Shown: positions 1 through 13,290 of the stretch, in pieces
How the letters are laid out: each line of letters opens with the position of its first letter
Numbering within the stretch: position 1 is the first letter of the stretch
NCBI GenBank assembly: GCA_033060915.1
Contig: CM065378.1
Coordinates: forward strand, 16,063,501-16,127,500
Direction: 5' to 3'
Origin: Euryodendron excelsum
Lineage: Eukaryota; Streptophyta; Magnoliopsida; Ericales; Pentaphylacaceae
Length of the DNA stretch: 64,000 nucleotides
The notes under the pieces: generated by a model
Databases searched by the model: none
What the model saw: the letters and a program-made list of their open reading frames with translations, nothing else
Told to the model about the DNA's origin: nothing
Made by a program: the position numbers and the translations under genes

Positions 1-1150
1 AAAATATTAATTGAAAAGCCCTATTTAATTTGCAAATTCATGCTACGTATGGGTACTTTGAGTGGATTAATCCACCAATCTGCCAATGTGGAAGAGAATT
101 ACTCCTAAAAATGATGCAAAAGACAAAAAAATTGGAGAAAGAACCAACTCAAGCTCGTGGAAGGGAGAGATGCTACTTCAAGGCTCTATGTTACACATAG
201 GTTGCAATTCTGGCAATTGGCTTATGCTACTGCAAACTCAATATGGATAACAAACCAATGTAAGGGAAATTAGTGTATGGAGTGATGATTTTGGTATTGG
301 TGTAGGAGTTGGCAGTGGCTATTAGGTTAGGCTGCACATTTTGTAACCCTAAATCAGTATAATGAAATTCCTTGTTAATGCAATCCCCAATCTAATATCA
401 TTGTGTATGACTCAATGTTTTGTTGCAATCATCCATATTCAGTCAAACCAAATGGCCAATAAAATAAATATTAAGTGTCATAACCAATTACATATCCATA
501 TTTTAAACAAAAATAACAACATAGTGCATAACAAAATATCCATTAATTTCAAAAGGCAACATCCATCCTTAGGTTTATAACAACCAAACTAAGCATCCAT
601 AGGTTATTTACAATCATTGCAAAATATCACCCATTGACATCAAAATATTAACTTCAAAACCAAAATATCATCTATTGATATCAAAAGGCAACGTCCAAAT
701 ATTATGATCATCCTATGGAAATTTGAACTCCTTTTTGGCTCATTTCCCCTTTGCATTTCCATCTACAACACTAGACACCTGTTTTCCTTTCTGCATTTAC
801 TTCGATTGAATCGCAACATGTTTGTTTCCATCATCTACATCTAAGCCTCTTCCTCTTGCTATCTGGATCCCTTTTATCCCTCTTGAAGTTGATCCCCTTA
901 CCATAAACGAAACTCACAAAGTAGATGCAGACATTAATTTGCTTGTGGACATACCTATTCTTGTACCACTAACATTTCCACTAATACAAGCTAGTTTCGT
1001 GAGCTGCAACATACAATAATACACTATAAATAACTAAAAAGTAATCCATTGTTGCTTCAAAGCATCATAAAGTAAATATTAAAGCAATATGCATACCTGA
1101 GAGTACAAAGGGGCAGGAGGTTTAGTACTTCCAACAAGTGGTCCCTTAGG
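1..1150. other. Intergenic; possible decayed transposase exon on the minus strand
   Basis: No intact gene is visible. On the minus strand near 1160-1095 a short stretch reads APHPKGPLVGSTKPPAPLYS and is followed at once by a GT donor-like site. Below it, around 1010-830, the minus strand encodes a basic, RG/K-rich stretch. Such tails occur in plant Mutator-type transposase genes, so this may be a transposase C-terminal remnant. The evidence is weak: no catalytic residues or zinc knuckle can be seen, and the supposed upstream exons are not recognisable. Confidence 0.2.
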
Positions 1151-1370
1151 ATGTGGAGCCTACAAAGTCAAATAGTGTATTTGTATGGCAAAAAAATCAA
1201 ATGATGTTAAACTTTCTTTGTTACTTCAAACCATTATACATACCTTAAAAAGGATATTAAGTGGGAGTTAGAATGATAATGTGTTATTTCTAGCTGCTGA
1301 CACAGAGTCAAATAGTGCATTTGTATGCAGTCCACTCTTCAACAGCATTTATAAATATAACAGGGGTAAA

Positions 1371-1743
1371 ATTATCTTTTTACCTATTCTGTAACATTCA
1401 TCCACGTTTGCAATTTGGTAGTCACCTCAGAAGGGTTTAGTGTCACAAATTAAACTCAAGGGAGGCTCTGTGTTTTTTAATAACCCCAGGGGATAAAGCG
1501 TAATTTATCCTAAAAAAAAGTATACAAAATTATATCTTTTTTTGAAATTTTAAATGCACAAATCAAACTTTTGCATAGAATAAGGACCTAACCCAAACCA
1601 ACTGACCTCAAATCGACCTGAATAGACTCGGGTTGGTTAAATGATTGGTTTGATTCTTGGTTAAGAAACTTAAAACTAGGCAATATCATATCGATTTTGA
1701 GTTTGACACGAACCTAGCCCTACATGACCCATGCACACCCCTA
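1371..1743. repeat. Fragments of two TE ends (GTAAATT-type and hAT-type)
   Basis: The segment 1371-1513 ends with AAGCGTAATTTATCC, which resembles the TIR family of the 3.1 kb and 23.6 kb elements (terminal GGGTAAATTACAC). The next segment ends at 1732-1743 with TGCACACCCCTA, the usual right terminus of hAT-type MITEs, and its interior carries the GGGTTGGTT/ACCCAAACC words common in such elements. A matching left end was not found for either piece, so both are probably truncated. Confidence 0.3.
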
Positions 1744-3103
1744 GAATGAGATGGCATGATAGAAAACAAAGAAATGAAAGAAATTCCACGAGTACACTTT
1801 TGTTTTTTTTTTTAATCTATTTTTAGTACTACTTTAAATTGAATGAGATGGCATTTTGAAAAAACAAAGAAATGGAGAATTCCAACAAAGTTACAATCAC
1901 ACGGTAGTTTTCTATATAAAGGTCTTGGAAGGGCCATTCAAGAGAATTCAAAAAAGGAGGTTGCATATGTCAAAGGACTAAAAATGACCTATTTTTTATC
2001 TACATTTCTTATATATGTACATAGGTATTTTGAAGACTAAATTAGGGTCTTAGGGTCTGTTTGGTAAACATTTTTTATTTCTGTTTTTAGTTTTTTAAAA
2101 ATAAAAAATAAAAAAACAATGTTTGTTTTCTGTTTTTTGTTTTTAGTTGTTTACAAAATTTGAAAAAAGAAAATGAAAAACACTAAAATGAGTGTATTCT
2201 CTGTTTTCAAAATATTGGTTTGATACTGTTAGCATAATGGTAACCTACAAATTCCCATCACCAAATCATAAAAAACACACAGCAAAAACACATAGCAAAA
2301 GCACACAACAAAAAATAAAAATTGACAGTATTATCAAATGTTATTTAAGGATATTTTAAAATATTGCCATATTTATCAAAGGGCGAACAACATAGACACA
2401 TATTTTTTTATTCTATTACTAAAAATGATAAAAGCTCAAAGTTTAAAAAACAACTACATTTTGCAATAAAAAAAAACTATACCAAGCTTGCTCGACCAAA
2501 TAATTATAATCTTCAAATTAGTTAGGTGGAAGTGCGAGCACGGGTGTTATCATTTTCTTCCATAGCCACGCTAAGTGAACTCTTGACCCTTTTTTGTTTC
2601 TAATTAAAACGTCTTAATATGCGTTCTTTGTTTTTTATGTGGTTAGCAAAGTCTAAATCAGATTACATGCAACTCGAATAATTTCATCCCTAGTTTAGTT
2701 AAAGACAGACCGTTTATACTAAGACTAAAGAATTCACGATAAATAGACGACCTAAATCAAAAGAATTGCTAAGTTTCTAACCTAAAATGTCTAAATTGGC
2801 AGTTGGTCCATGTCTCCGCTGATTAGTGATTACCTCTCAAGTGTAAATCCTTATATGCTTCAGGCGTGTGACCAATGACTCCATCATGTGGTGTGGTCCT
2901 TTCCCACTTGCGACATGACAAAGTTGAAAGGAGAATATAATCCTTGTGCTACGAGCATATATATTATATTTTGAAATATACTCTTTTCTCCAAACAAGAA
3001 AACTTTTAGGAAAATTAACTCGTTAGTGTTGTTAGGAATGATAATGTGCATTTAACATCACATCACCACCTTTGTGGATTCTTATGTTGTGATTTGCTAC
3101 TCT
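1744..3103. other. AT-rich intergenic stretch
   Basis: No gene is visible. A stretch starting at about 2050 begins with GGGTCTGTTTGGTAAAC and then alternates A-rich and T-rich tracts, as many small plant non-autonomous elements do. A matching right end could not be found. The rest is simple AT-rich sequence. Confidence 0.3.
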
Positions 3104-3112
3104 TATTTTCAT

Positions 3113-3562
3113 GAGTAATTACATTTTATTTCCTTGTAATTTAAACTAAAATTAAATGATCTCATGTAGTTTAAAAGTGAACACATGACTCATATAGTTT
3201 GAAGTTATCTGTAAAATAGATAAAAACTATTAGATTTAACAAAAAAAATTTCACAAGAGCATTTTTGTCATTTTATATCTTCAAATTAAAATATCAAAAA
3301 GACGGTGCCCTTTTATGACAAAATAAAGGGTCATCTATCGAGGGTTTTTTTAATTATTTCAAGGAATTATTTTTTTGATGTTCCATTTTAGACATATAAA
3401 ATGACAAAAATACCTTTATGATATAAGTTTTGTTAAATCTAAAGGTTTTTATATATTTTGTGGATAAGTTCAAACCACAAAGGGACATTAGTTCACTTTT
3501 AAACTATGGAAAGGTCATCTAATTTTTACTCAAATCACAATAGGGTGAAATGTAATTATCCC
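3113..3562. mobile_element. 450 bp foldback MITE with 9 bp target-site duplication (Mutator-like)
   Basis: The two ends are inverted copies of each other: the left end begins GAGTAATTACATTTTATT and the reverse complement of the right end begins GGGATAATTACATTTCA. Similarity continues inward for roughly 190 bp per arm, including paired TTGTTAAATCTA / TAGATTTAACAA-like and AAAATGACAAAAAT blocks, leaving a short centre. The flanks carry TATTTTCAT (3104-3112) and TATTTTTAT (3563-3571), a 9 bp duplication with one mismatch. A 9 bp duplication with long TIRs fits Mutator-like foldback elements. There is no coding capacity. The ends resemble those of the larger element at 23591-27123. Confidence 0.72.
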
Positions 3563-3571
3563 TATTTTTAT

Positions 3572-6500
3572 TTTCTTTCCTTATAGCTCTACTGATTTTC
3601 CTATTTAATTCTATCCAATTATCAACATTGCAAGAGTTTCCTTTAATTATGCTCCAACCAAAAGATATGTAAAAAAAATAAATTATATTTTAAATTAAAA
3701 AATTATATTCTTTTAGAAAATGTGTACAAAATATCCAACCAGAATTATGTTACAGTAGCATTACTATAATTAAAAGCAATCGTGATGAGTATTTTATTTT
3801 AAAGTGAATGACTCTTATTCAACTACATCATTCTGGTAATAAATTTTGTATGAATTTGTCTTTTTGTATAGTATTACTCTTTTAAATTTCGTAAATAGAA
3901 AGTACACACATGCCAAATGATGATTAGTATTTTGTCATTTATTCTTTTTATGTTGAGTAAAAAGGTGTGAAGGGAATCACATAGTATCCACTCCTTTTGA
4001 GCATAATCATAGAGGTTCTCACCCCTTATAGAATGTCCGATTTTAGTCATAACTACTACTGGGAAGGCGAGCTTGTCACTGTAATACTACCAAAGGCCAA
4101 GTGAACATGAAGACGACTCAGCTGAATTACAAAGCTTAAAGGGACGTCAAAACACCTTGTTCCTGTGACCTCTTGTAACCAAACCCAATGGGAGTAACTC
4201 ATTTTTCTATAAATTATACTCTAGTTATTAGTCAATAGGGATGAATCACAATGTTTACAACAAAATAATAAAAACCAAAATTTTGAAATTAGAAAAACAA
4301 AAAGAGAATGCAAGTGCCATAAAAATCATATTAAATGCACATCTCATGAAATTATTAGTTTCTTCACGTTCCATTTTATTTAATTTTTAAAATTTTTGAA
4401 TGTTAAGAATTTATACTAAAAGATATGCTTTATATAATAGTTTTAGTATGTATTAATAAATTAGTTATTCTATTTTATTAAGAATCTGTATGAATAATGT
4501 TTATCTTGTATTAAGTATTTAATGATTATACTTGTGTTTCTCTTATTCTATATAATAAATGACCTGGTAGTAGGGTACGGCTTACGCATAGAAAATTAAA
4601 TTATCAGTTCTTATGGAATATAAACTTATTGTTTGCAGTCTTATGAAACTCAACACACCATTAGTAGAGCTGTAACAAAATATTTTAATAGGTCTGTCTT
4701 TTGATTATAGAGAAACGGTATAATTCCAACTCCTTGTACTAGTACACTATGTGCGTATTGAACAAAATTGTGTTGAGATAATTATTTCTATACTGACTAT
4801 ATAAATTAATTAATACCTTAGGATTATTATGAGTGATTATACTCTTAATCTTAATATAATTATTAGACACATGCATGTAGTATTTATTATTTTGATTCAT
4901 AAAAGAGTGAGATTCTTTATGGGTCAATAAATTCAGTGAGTTGGGTAATAATATTACGTGTATAATAAATATTAATTATTGACGAAAATTTATGTCCCAA
5001 TATAGGAATTGATAATACCCCCTTGAACAAGCTTATAAATTTTGATTATGTCAAATCCTACAAGTACATTATGAATATGATATATCCAATAAGTTAAGTA
5101 GAAGGTCTAAAGAAATTGAATAAGTCTATTAAATTTAAATTATCAGTAATTTAATTTAATAGACAAATATATGTGATCTTAATATAAGGAGATAAATAAA
5201 CATTTAATAATATGAAACTCGAAATATAATTCCTAATATGACAGGAAGTGCAATTATAATTCTTTCGTAATATAAATTAAAATTTACATAAATAGGAATT
5301 ATTTCTAGTTAGATTAGTCATACTAATCCTGTGCTCCCTGTTGTTATCTCTATATATACGTATTCTAAGAGCAGTTAGGGTTACAATTCATAATCTCATA
5401 TACACGTTTTTGTGAAAGATAAAAATCTTAGCAGCTGCGAGCCCTTTCTCTCTGGAGTAAAACGTGTACGAGGGATACAGTAGAAGTCTAAAGATTGCAT
5501 TCAAACAGTTGATTTGTACTTATTGTTGTTCGAGATAAAAGCAAAGAGATTTCGAAAATCATAATTGTTGTTGTTTGGGATCGAATCAAAGAGATCTCGA
5601 AGGTATGATACTAATTACGTGAATTAGTTTCTGATAATCAAATCAGAATTTTTTGGTATTATACATATGTACTGTAATCAAGTTTATAGCTATTCTGCAG
5701 TACCCAATACTGAATTATGTCTAATCATCAATACAATGATATCTTTTTACGTACCCTTGATCATACTATTTCAAACATTTTTATAGAAATTATTTAGATT
5801 TTAAAATTTTAAAATATAAATCATGATTTTACCCTAAAACAATGAACAAACAAAAACATATACACATTTTCACCTCAGAACTCAAACATATCGTTTTCTA
5901 GTAAACTTTTTAACTAATTGTCTATATACGCAAAAACTTCATCTCCAACAAATCTTGCAAGCCCCAACGTGACAGTTTATTATATTTTCTTATTTTTTGA
6001 TAAAATAATAATTTATGTGCTTTTAAGTACAAAGTCAAATTAATATTAATTGAAAAATGGCTAACCTTCATAACCGAATTGAACTCATAGGCATATTGTC
6101 TAAATTTTGCCAATTGGTTAGTACAATATTGAGTACCTTTAAATATTAAGGCATTTGTGAAAAATTAAATTTATAAAATTCAAAATGTAAAAATATAATT
6201 TCATATTTGTTACCGAGCTTGGTGGTGAATAAAACAATAATTTGCAAAAAATTGAATGATTGTATTTTGTAAATGCATATGTTTGTGCAACTTGATCAAC
6301 ATTTTAAAGCCAAATTAATTAGCTTCATCGATCCATCAGTAAGAATGTATTCCATACAAAAATGATTGAAGTACTTATTACTTTAAGGGCCATTTGATAA
6401 AACTAAATTCAAGTACTAAACTAGTAGTGCTAAAATATTTAAATACTTAACTTTTAAAATTAAAAATAAGAATAAAGTTTACCATTAAGATTAAAGGTGA

Positions 6501-8524
6501 AAGTTGCGTGAGATAGAATCCTATAATCCATGAAATCCCCACAAAGTCAGGAGTTCAAACCTCCCTCCCCCAGATTTTCTTTCTGGCTTCAGCCCTTCTT
6601 ATAATCCTTTCTAACGAACCCAAAAAAAAAAATCCTCACAAAAGAAAGTGGGACTTAGTATACAAACATTTAGTAAAAAGGTTCTCTCTCTAGCTTGAAA
6701 TTCAAATTATTTGTAGGTGAATTTTCACATGTTAAATGATAATTTTTACGACAACGGGTGTCTTTGATTGAATAATACTCATGCTAAGCATGGAGTCTCA
6801 GATTTTCTCTCTCCATGTGTTCTTGTAGCCAACCATCTTTCACGAAATGAATAAAGTTTACTTGGTTCGTGTAGACAATAGCTCTGAACAATCTCAAAGA
6901 GTAGTTGGCCAAAAACCTAGACATCTTATAGCAAAAAAAAAAAAAAATGATAATTGTTTGTGTGCACTGTGCGTTATTAAATGCACTAGACAGATAATAT
7001 TGTATCAAAAATGCATTTAACAGATAACACAGTCCCTTAGTAAGATTTTAAACACAAGAATGCTACTTTAGAATATTGCTAGTACATACAACTTTTATTA
7101 TTTAATTTGATTTTATATAAGATATTACAATTCAATGTGGACTATACTATTTTATTTTTTTCATTCAGTGCATGACAAGGTGTCATTGCTAGTATATATA
7201 TTTAATAACGAAGAAAGACTTCTCTTTTTGGTTTAGATGGCAATGCCGATGATGCGTTCTTGATAACCAAGGCAACCTCATTTGCATGTGAATGGAGGGG
7301 ATGCCTCTTGGCCTGTTAACCCTATTTTAAATCGTTACTAACTTTGATTAGAGAGTATAATCACAGAATATTTGACCGCCAAGTTCACAAGCACGATCTC
7401 TCTAAATCAGAGAAATGCTAGTTAGCATCACCTGAGATTGTGCGCCAATTGATACTAATGGTGTCCCAAGTTGAGATTGCTAGTATCAATTGACATCGCA
7501 CAATCCCGAGTGATGCAAGAACTCCTCCTCTCGATTATTGTGTTATGCTTGCTGACGTGGCCTATTTCACGGAGCGAACGTCGACCGGAGAGGACATACT
7601 TCAAAATTTTTTGTTTGAAATTTTTTTTTGTGACATATAACTCACAAGAACTTGAAGAAGGACAAAATCCAGTGGAGGTCCTTTTCCGAAGGCTTCAATT
7701 ATGAAAGACAGCAATTATGAAACTTAATAAAACTCCGTAAAGTCAACTCCCCTCTTTCAATTCTCTCCTACCATAATTGGTCGTCCCTCTCAAAACTGGA
7801 ACGCTTAAAAAGGATCGATATTTTTTTATTTTTTATCTCTCTCTTTCTCTTTTTTCCTTTTGTTTTTGTTTTTTTTTTGTTTTTCGAGGCCAAACAAAAA
7901 GTGAAAATCCTTACCTACCCACTCTGGAGACCACATACTCCCTCTTCTGTATAATCATTAGCCAGGTTTTAAAATAATTTTTAGTAAAAATATAAGTTTA
8001 TTTCTGAAAAATACGTCCCCACGTATCATAATCCTGATTGGGAGGCCTGGTGCAAATGTTCCCATCAGATTAATATAATGAGCGCATATGAGAATGCCGA
8101 AGTGGTTTGACCATGAAATGTTCAATCCCTTTGTTCATATTCACCTTTTCGGATGCGTTTGTTGAGTGCAAGTTACTCTCCACATGATTCTCAACGCTCT
8201 CTTTTCTCTCTCCTCCATTCTTTTCAAGGCAGTGGACACGGCCCCATCAACTTTATACGCCATGCCAGCCCACAAACAAATCATGAACCAAGCAACACCA
8301 ACAGTACTAGGTCACCGGAAGCTTCTGCCCACTTCGAATGGATGGCCTTTTTTTAAAATTTTTTTATTTTTAAAGAGGACACATGGCCGACACAGCCCTT
8401 CAATTGGGGACTGCTTCGCTGCTGTGGAAGAATCTTTACTATGAAGCGTCCAACCAGTGCATGGTGTGAGGGGAAGGCAAAGTGGTTTTAGGTTTGGGTG
8501 TTGTCCGTTGCTAGGGCAGTAAAA
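3572..8524. other. Gene-poor AT-rich stretch, with a possible LTR near 4.45-5.65 kb
   Basis: No gene is supported; the reading frames here are short and without family resemblance. Between about 4450 and 5650 the layout resembles an LTR: AT-rich sequence, then a TATA-like CTCTATATATAC at 5350, then a leader-like stretch with repeated GAGATTTCGA / GAGATCTCGA words at 5540-5600. No paired LTR, primer-binding site or flanking duplication was found. At 6395 a GGGCCATTTGATAAAAC stretch looks like the end of a small MITE. At 6540-6570 there is a B-box-like GAGTTCAAACCTCC without a tRNA fold. The 7.0-8.5 kb part shows nothing recognisable. Confidence 0.3.
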
Positions 8525-8815
8525 GACTCAAGCCGAGAATGGTAATGAATTATTCAAATTTGATTTAAAAATCTTAACGAGTTTGAAATTGAGCTTAAAC
8601 TTGGTTTGTTTAACTTTATAATCGATCTAGCTCAAACGAGATTTAATCGAGCTGAGCTCGAGTGACTTGAACATTTTAGTATCTATAAGCTTATCGAGTT
8701 TAGAAAATTAATGAGTTTTAAATATGTTCAAACTTAGTTTGTTTATATAACAAGTTGAACTCGAGCTGAACTCCAGTAACTTAGTTCGTTTTACAGCTCA
8801 ACCTATTGTTGTTAA
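8525..8815. repeat. Dispersed repeat with AGCTCGA / TCGAGCT words
   Basis: About 290 bp are built from recurring words (GAGCTGAGCTCGAGT, AAGTTGAACTCGAGCTG, CAAACTTAGTTTGTTTA). Plant genomes often carry non-autonomous hAT-like elements with this composition. Clear terminal inverted repeats and a target-site duplication were not identified, so the boundaries are approximate and the class is inferred from composition only. Confidence 0.35.
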
Positions 8816-11267
8816 TGTTTTTTCTTTATATTTCCCTAACACCTCTCTCTCTTTAACTTTTTTCTTTTAGTTGTAGCAGCGTCAAAATGTGATGTGGCAA
8901 TATCGTCACCCTATAGGTTTAGGTTTAGGTTTAGGCGAGTTAATACACATATCTATACTTGTTACCAAATTTAGGGCTACTAATGTGGGAACAAGAACCT
9001 CTAAAATTAAATTGTAAAGTATAGTATGAAGTTATCCTATTGGTCTGGCTTAGAAGTGCACCAGCAGCTGTGTTCTATTTGATCACTCAAGTTTTCCTTA
9101 GATGTTCCTATTAAAATAAGGTATGTTTCCTTTCTTAGTCTCTACCTCCTTGTTTCCTTTGTCTTCCTCCTCTAATCTCCACTTTAACTGGGTTATTTTT
9201 AGAGGTACAAAATTTTCTCCACTTTGTTTTCCCAATTTCTTCTTAAGGATTCAAAAAATAAATAAAATTCAAATCTCAAATAAACTGAATAAACAATAAG
9301 ACTAATCGACTTAGAAAATTAGAGAAAGTTCAATCAATTTAACAATTATTTAGGTTATCTTATGATTTAACCATAAATTTCGCTATAATATAGGTTCTTA
9401 AATTTGCTATAATTGCTTGATTAAAGTTGAAGGTTGTGAATAATCCTCTTCAAACGGTAATGATGACTGTAGAGATCTTCCTTTTTTTTTTTGTCTTTTC
9501 TTTACATCCTCACTCTGGCCTTGAACACAAGAAAACTGACATATTTCTTCCTTTATTTTCTCTTTCGGTGATCAGTCTTTTACAGATATTATTATTAAAA
9601 CAAACATTATCTTTGATCAAAGCCCCCAAAATCCATGGGTGTTGATTTCTTCCTCACAAGAATCTCTGAATATTGCTTACGGTTTGAATACTTAAAATGA
9701 GTGATCTGATTGGTGAGTCTTTGTTTGTTTTTCTTCATTTTCGTTTTCTGGTTTTTCTGGACTTGCTTTAGTCCCCACCTTCTTTGGTTCTACAGTTTCC
9801 TTTAAAATTCTTCCGTTTGTGAGATAACATAAGGAAACAAGGCAGGAGGCAATCAAGTGCTACGCTGCTGCAATATTCATTGATACATGGGCCACTTAGA
9901 TTTGTACTTTACAAATGACTGCACCGTTTGCTTTAGAGGAGCCGGACTCGCTAATGTGCAGGAGTACTGCTACAAATTGCTTACCAGCCGTTCCATTGAA
10001 GATCAACGGATAGAGATACAAGGTCCCTGAACTGTGATTGTGTGGTTTAAATAGAGTATTTTAGGACTTTTTAAATGTAAGAATTTGTAGCAAACTAGAA
10101 ATGGAATAATAATAATAATAATAATAATAAGTAAACAGATAATTAAAAGCTGAAACAGTATTTATCAACCTTCGAACATATTTACCAAGAGTAACAAAAG
10201 TACAAGTAAATAGAGATTCAAAGACTTACGAACAGGGGCAGAACTAGCAATGGTCCTTATATATATATATACACTATATGCATATAGTGTCTTAGCAAAA
10301 ATTTATTCCATTGGCACTCTCCACAATTAAAATTCTAAGGCTCTAACTGGATAAAATATTAAAATTTGTATATAGTAGACTATAGGTCTTACCTATTTTT
10401 TTCTTGTACACACTAACTCAATAGAATCAATATTTTGTGAGCTTTTATGTGCATCTCTGTCAAGTGGAGCTTACTCATTAAATACACACAAAAAGACCAC
10501 ATAAAAAGACGTTCTCTTCACCAAGTGATGTAAACCTACGCCAGGTTTGCTGCGAACTCATTGAATGAACCTCGAGTCCTATTTTAATAGATAGTGAGTA
10601 GCCAAACAACTGGATCATGTCAGAACTTCTCCTCCCTTTAACTTTTGAAAAATGTCAGAACCATTTTTTTCCAACACGACTCTCCTCAACATTCAATCAC
10701 TCTTCCGTCACAGACCTCCCTCAACATGCTCTCTCTCCTCTCTCAGCCTCTCTTTCGCTTTTTTTAGTTCTCTTCTTATCCTTTTTCGGTAATCATTGAG
10801 AAAATGTTAGAAAAAAATCATGCTTTTTTTTTTTTTTTGGTCTATTGGGGAATTTGTATAAGCATTTACATATACAAACAATAAGGCTTATACGCACTAA
10901 GGCTCTTTGTATTTGTGGGTTGTATAGAATTGCCCCTTTTAGGCTACTTTTTCAATGTATTTCTTTTGACTTATAAAAAATAATTCATCAAAAAAAATTA
11001 TTTTTTGGTCATATTTTGCTGAATTTGGATAAAAGTTTGTTTTATTTCTCATGAAGTAATGTAGTCTTGCATGCTAATATATTTCTCATGCTTGATCTAA
11101 GAAATATATGCAAAAAAAATTTAAAATACAATAATTGTATCAATAAGTTAAAATCTGTATTTAAGTTTTATCTGAATTTTGTTCATTTTGTTAACTTTTC
11201 CTTACTAAAATTGGATTGGGAAGTGGGGCATGACTTCTTTGAAATTGATGGGGGGCCTGTTATTGTC

Positions 11268-11312
11268 GGTTGAGAATTTCGATGATAGTGGGTTGAGAAT
11301 TTCGATGATAGT
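11268..11312. repeat. Two exact copies of a 22 bp direct repeat
   Basis: The unit GGTTGAGAATTTCGATGATA (plus GT) occurs at 11268-11289 and again at 11291-11312 with one base between. It looks like a local duplication, with no evidence of function. Confidence 0.85.
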
Positions 11313-12321
11313 GAGGGATTTAGAAATCAAAATGCCTGTTGAAATTTTGATAATATAGATGTCCTGGAACAGAAAAGGGAGAAAAATTAAAAACGCAGCA
11401 CTGTTACAAAGAGAGAAAGAGAAAAGAATAGACAATGGAGGATATTAAAAATCTTTAGCTTTTTTTATTTTTTTAATTTCTTTTTAATTTTGTGAATTTC
11501 CTGTTTGAATTTTTGCAGCTTGTTTTTGGGTAGTGTGTTTCTTTAAGTTGGGGCATTTCGAAGTTAGCAATTTGTAAGCAGTGTCAATTTTGGGCTTTAA
11601 GTTTTCTTGCATAAGGTAAGAAAGAGGACTAAGATTTCTACTATCCATTATCCATTTATTAATGAAATGAATTGCATTTTAATATAATCGTTTATTTTAT
11701 TTGGATTACTTCTAATGTAAGCAGCTTTCTACCCTTGTTGAAGGTTGAGTAAAACTTGGCCATTACTTGCTCTGAGCTACAAGATCAAGCCAGCGTGAAG
11801 TAAAACAGTTCACTACCTTTGATGACAATTTGCTATTGTTATTTATTAGTGCAGCTGTCAATTGGGGACAACAGAAATCGATTGCTAAGTTTACATTATT
11901 GGTTCTTACTGTCTCTATCTCAATGATTTTGTTTGTGGTAAGAATTGGTGGTTTCTAATTTTGAGGTTATTTTTGCTTTTTTGATTTACAGAAATAGTTT
12001 ATCTAACTTTCACTGTTTTTTTTTTTTCTTCTTCGTTGTTTATTTAAATTTGCTTAATAGGCTCACATTAGAGAGCCTGAGGAAGAAGTGAAGCTTTCGA
12101 ATAATTTCACTTTCAATTCACAGCAGGATTTTGGAATTTTTTTCTATTCATTTGTTTGTCTGATTTTGTGTCTTTGCAATTGACTATGTACCAATTAATT
12201 AACAGTTCCTTTTGTTGTTTTTTGTTTCATTTTTTGTCACCTTAGGTGTTGAGAAAAAAGAGAAGAATATGCAAAAATGCATGTAAGTTTTAATTTTGTT
12301 AGGCACGGGTTATGAACAAGT

Positions 12322-12511
12322 TATGGTTTCTTTTTTTGTCTTCGGAGCAATGCTAACATAATATTGGGTCTCACCGGAAAAGATAATGGAACATTAGGTC
12401 TCACCGGAGAACAAATTATGGTTTCTTTTTTGGTCGGTGGAGAAATGCCAACATAATATTGGGTTTCACCGAAAAAGATAACAGAACATTGGGTCTCTCC
12501 GGAAAAGATAT
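12322..12511. repeat. 95 bp tandem duplication
   Basis: Unit 1 (12322-12416) and unit 2 (12417-12511) both start TATGGTTTCTTTTTT, then share ACATAATATTGGGT, TCACCG, AAAAGATAA, GAACATT and GGTCTC blocks in the same order and spacing. They differ by scattered substitutions, so the duplication is not recent. Within each unit the phrase GGTCTC-CCGG occurs twice, hinting at an older internal duplication of about 40 bp. The frame open through it on the minus strand (repeated SPVRPN-like words) is a consequence of the repeat and not a gene. Confidence 0.8.
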
Positions 12512-13290
12512 TGGGAGACTTGTCAAACATTGGAGTTCTTAAAGGACAAGTCTCTTTGGTTTCTGTAAAATAGTGCATTTTCTCATATTTATGATGTGGC
12601 TGTCTACGTATAAAGCCTTGTCATTTGGTTAAAATTTTTGTATGTATAGCACCACTGGAAAAAAAAAAAAAAACAAAAGGGGGCGGGGGGGAGGTGTTTG
12701 CGCGGAGGTGGAAAGAAGAAGAAAGAAGCAAATGAGATTATTTGAGATGAATTTGTCATAGTAACAAGTTCACGGCATGGCCATTAATATTATGTTCCGA
12801 TCTTGAATATTTCCCTCAAGAGAAGAAAATGAAACACAAATAAAATCATTTATTCATATTCAAGTTTTTAGGTAACCAAACAAAAATAAACCTTTTGACA
12901 AACACCTATCATTTTTTTCTTCTTTTACTAAATCAACTGAAAATATAGATTTAATTTCTTTTGCTTGATTGTTTATCTTTTGTTCTTTTCTTTTATTTTC
13001 TCTTTACAAATTCAAAATTTAAATATAGCATTAGTGCCTAGGCCCTTTTCTTTTGCAAATTTACATTATCTTAATCGTGGGAAGATATTGGTGACAACTA
13101 TTGGACCATATTAATCACTTACAGAGAATATAATTTTAAGTAATGCTACACAAATATAATTTTTATACATAATTTTCTTATAATGATGCGATAATTTGTG
13201 TTCTTTTCATTTTAAATTAAAAGGCTACTACAATATTCCGATGAAAATTTTTGTATAAAAATTGTAAGAAAGAATTTTCATAAAAAAAAT

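Larger units (their letters stand above)
8816..13290. other. Intergenic stretch downstream of the receptor kinase gene
   Basis: No gene is supported. The stretch holds three TTTAGG units at about 8925-8945, a short ATA microsatellite at about 10109-10130, a 23 bp direct repeat at 11268-11312 and a 95 bp direct repeat at 12322-12511. The part nearest the kinase stop codon (13291) would contain the kinase 3' UTR, but no clear poly(A) signal was identified on the minus strand. Confidence 0.4.

Noticed and set aside
6510..6590. B-box-like GAGTTCAAACCTCC suggesting a tRNA or SINE
   Set aside because: No cloverleaf, acceptor stem or convincing A-box could be drawn upstream, so neither a tRNA nor a SINE can be supported.
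8925..8945. Three TTTAGG units, resembling an interstitial telomere
   Set aside because: The plant repeat is TTTAGGG; these lack one G and there are only three units, which chance or slippage explains.
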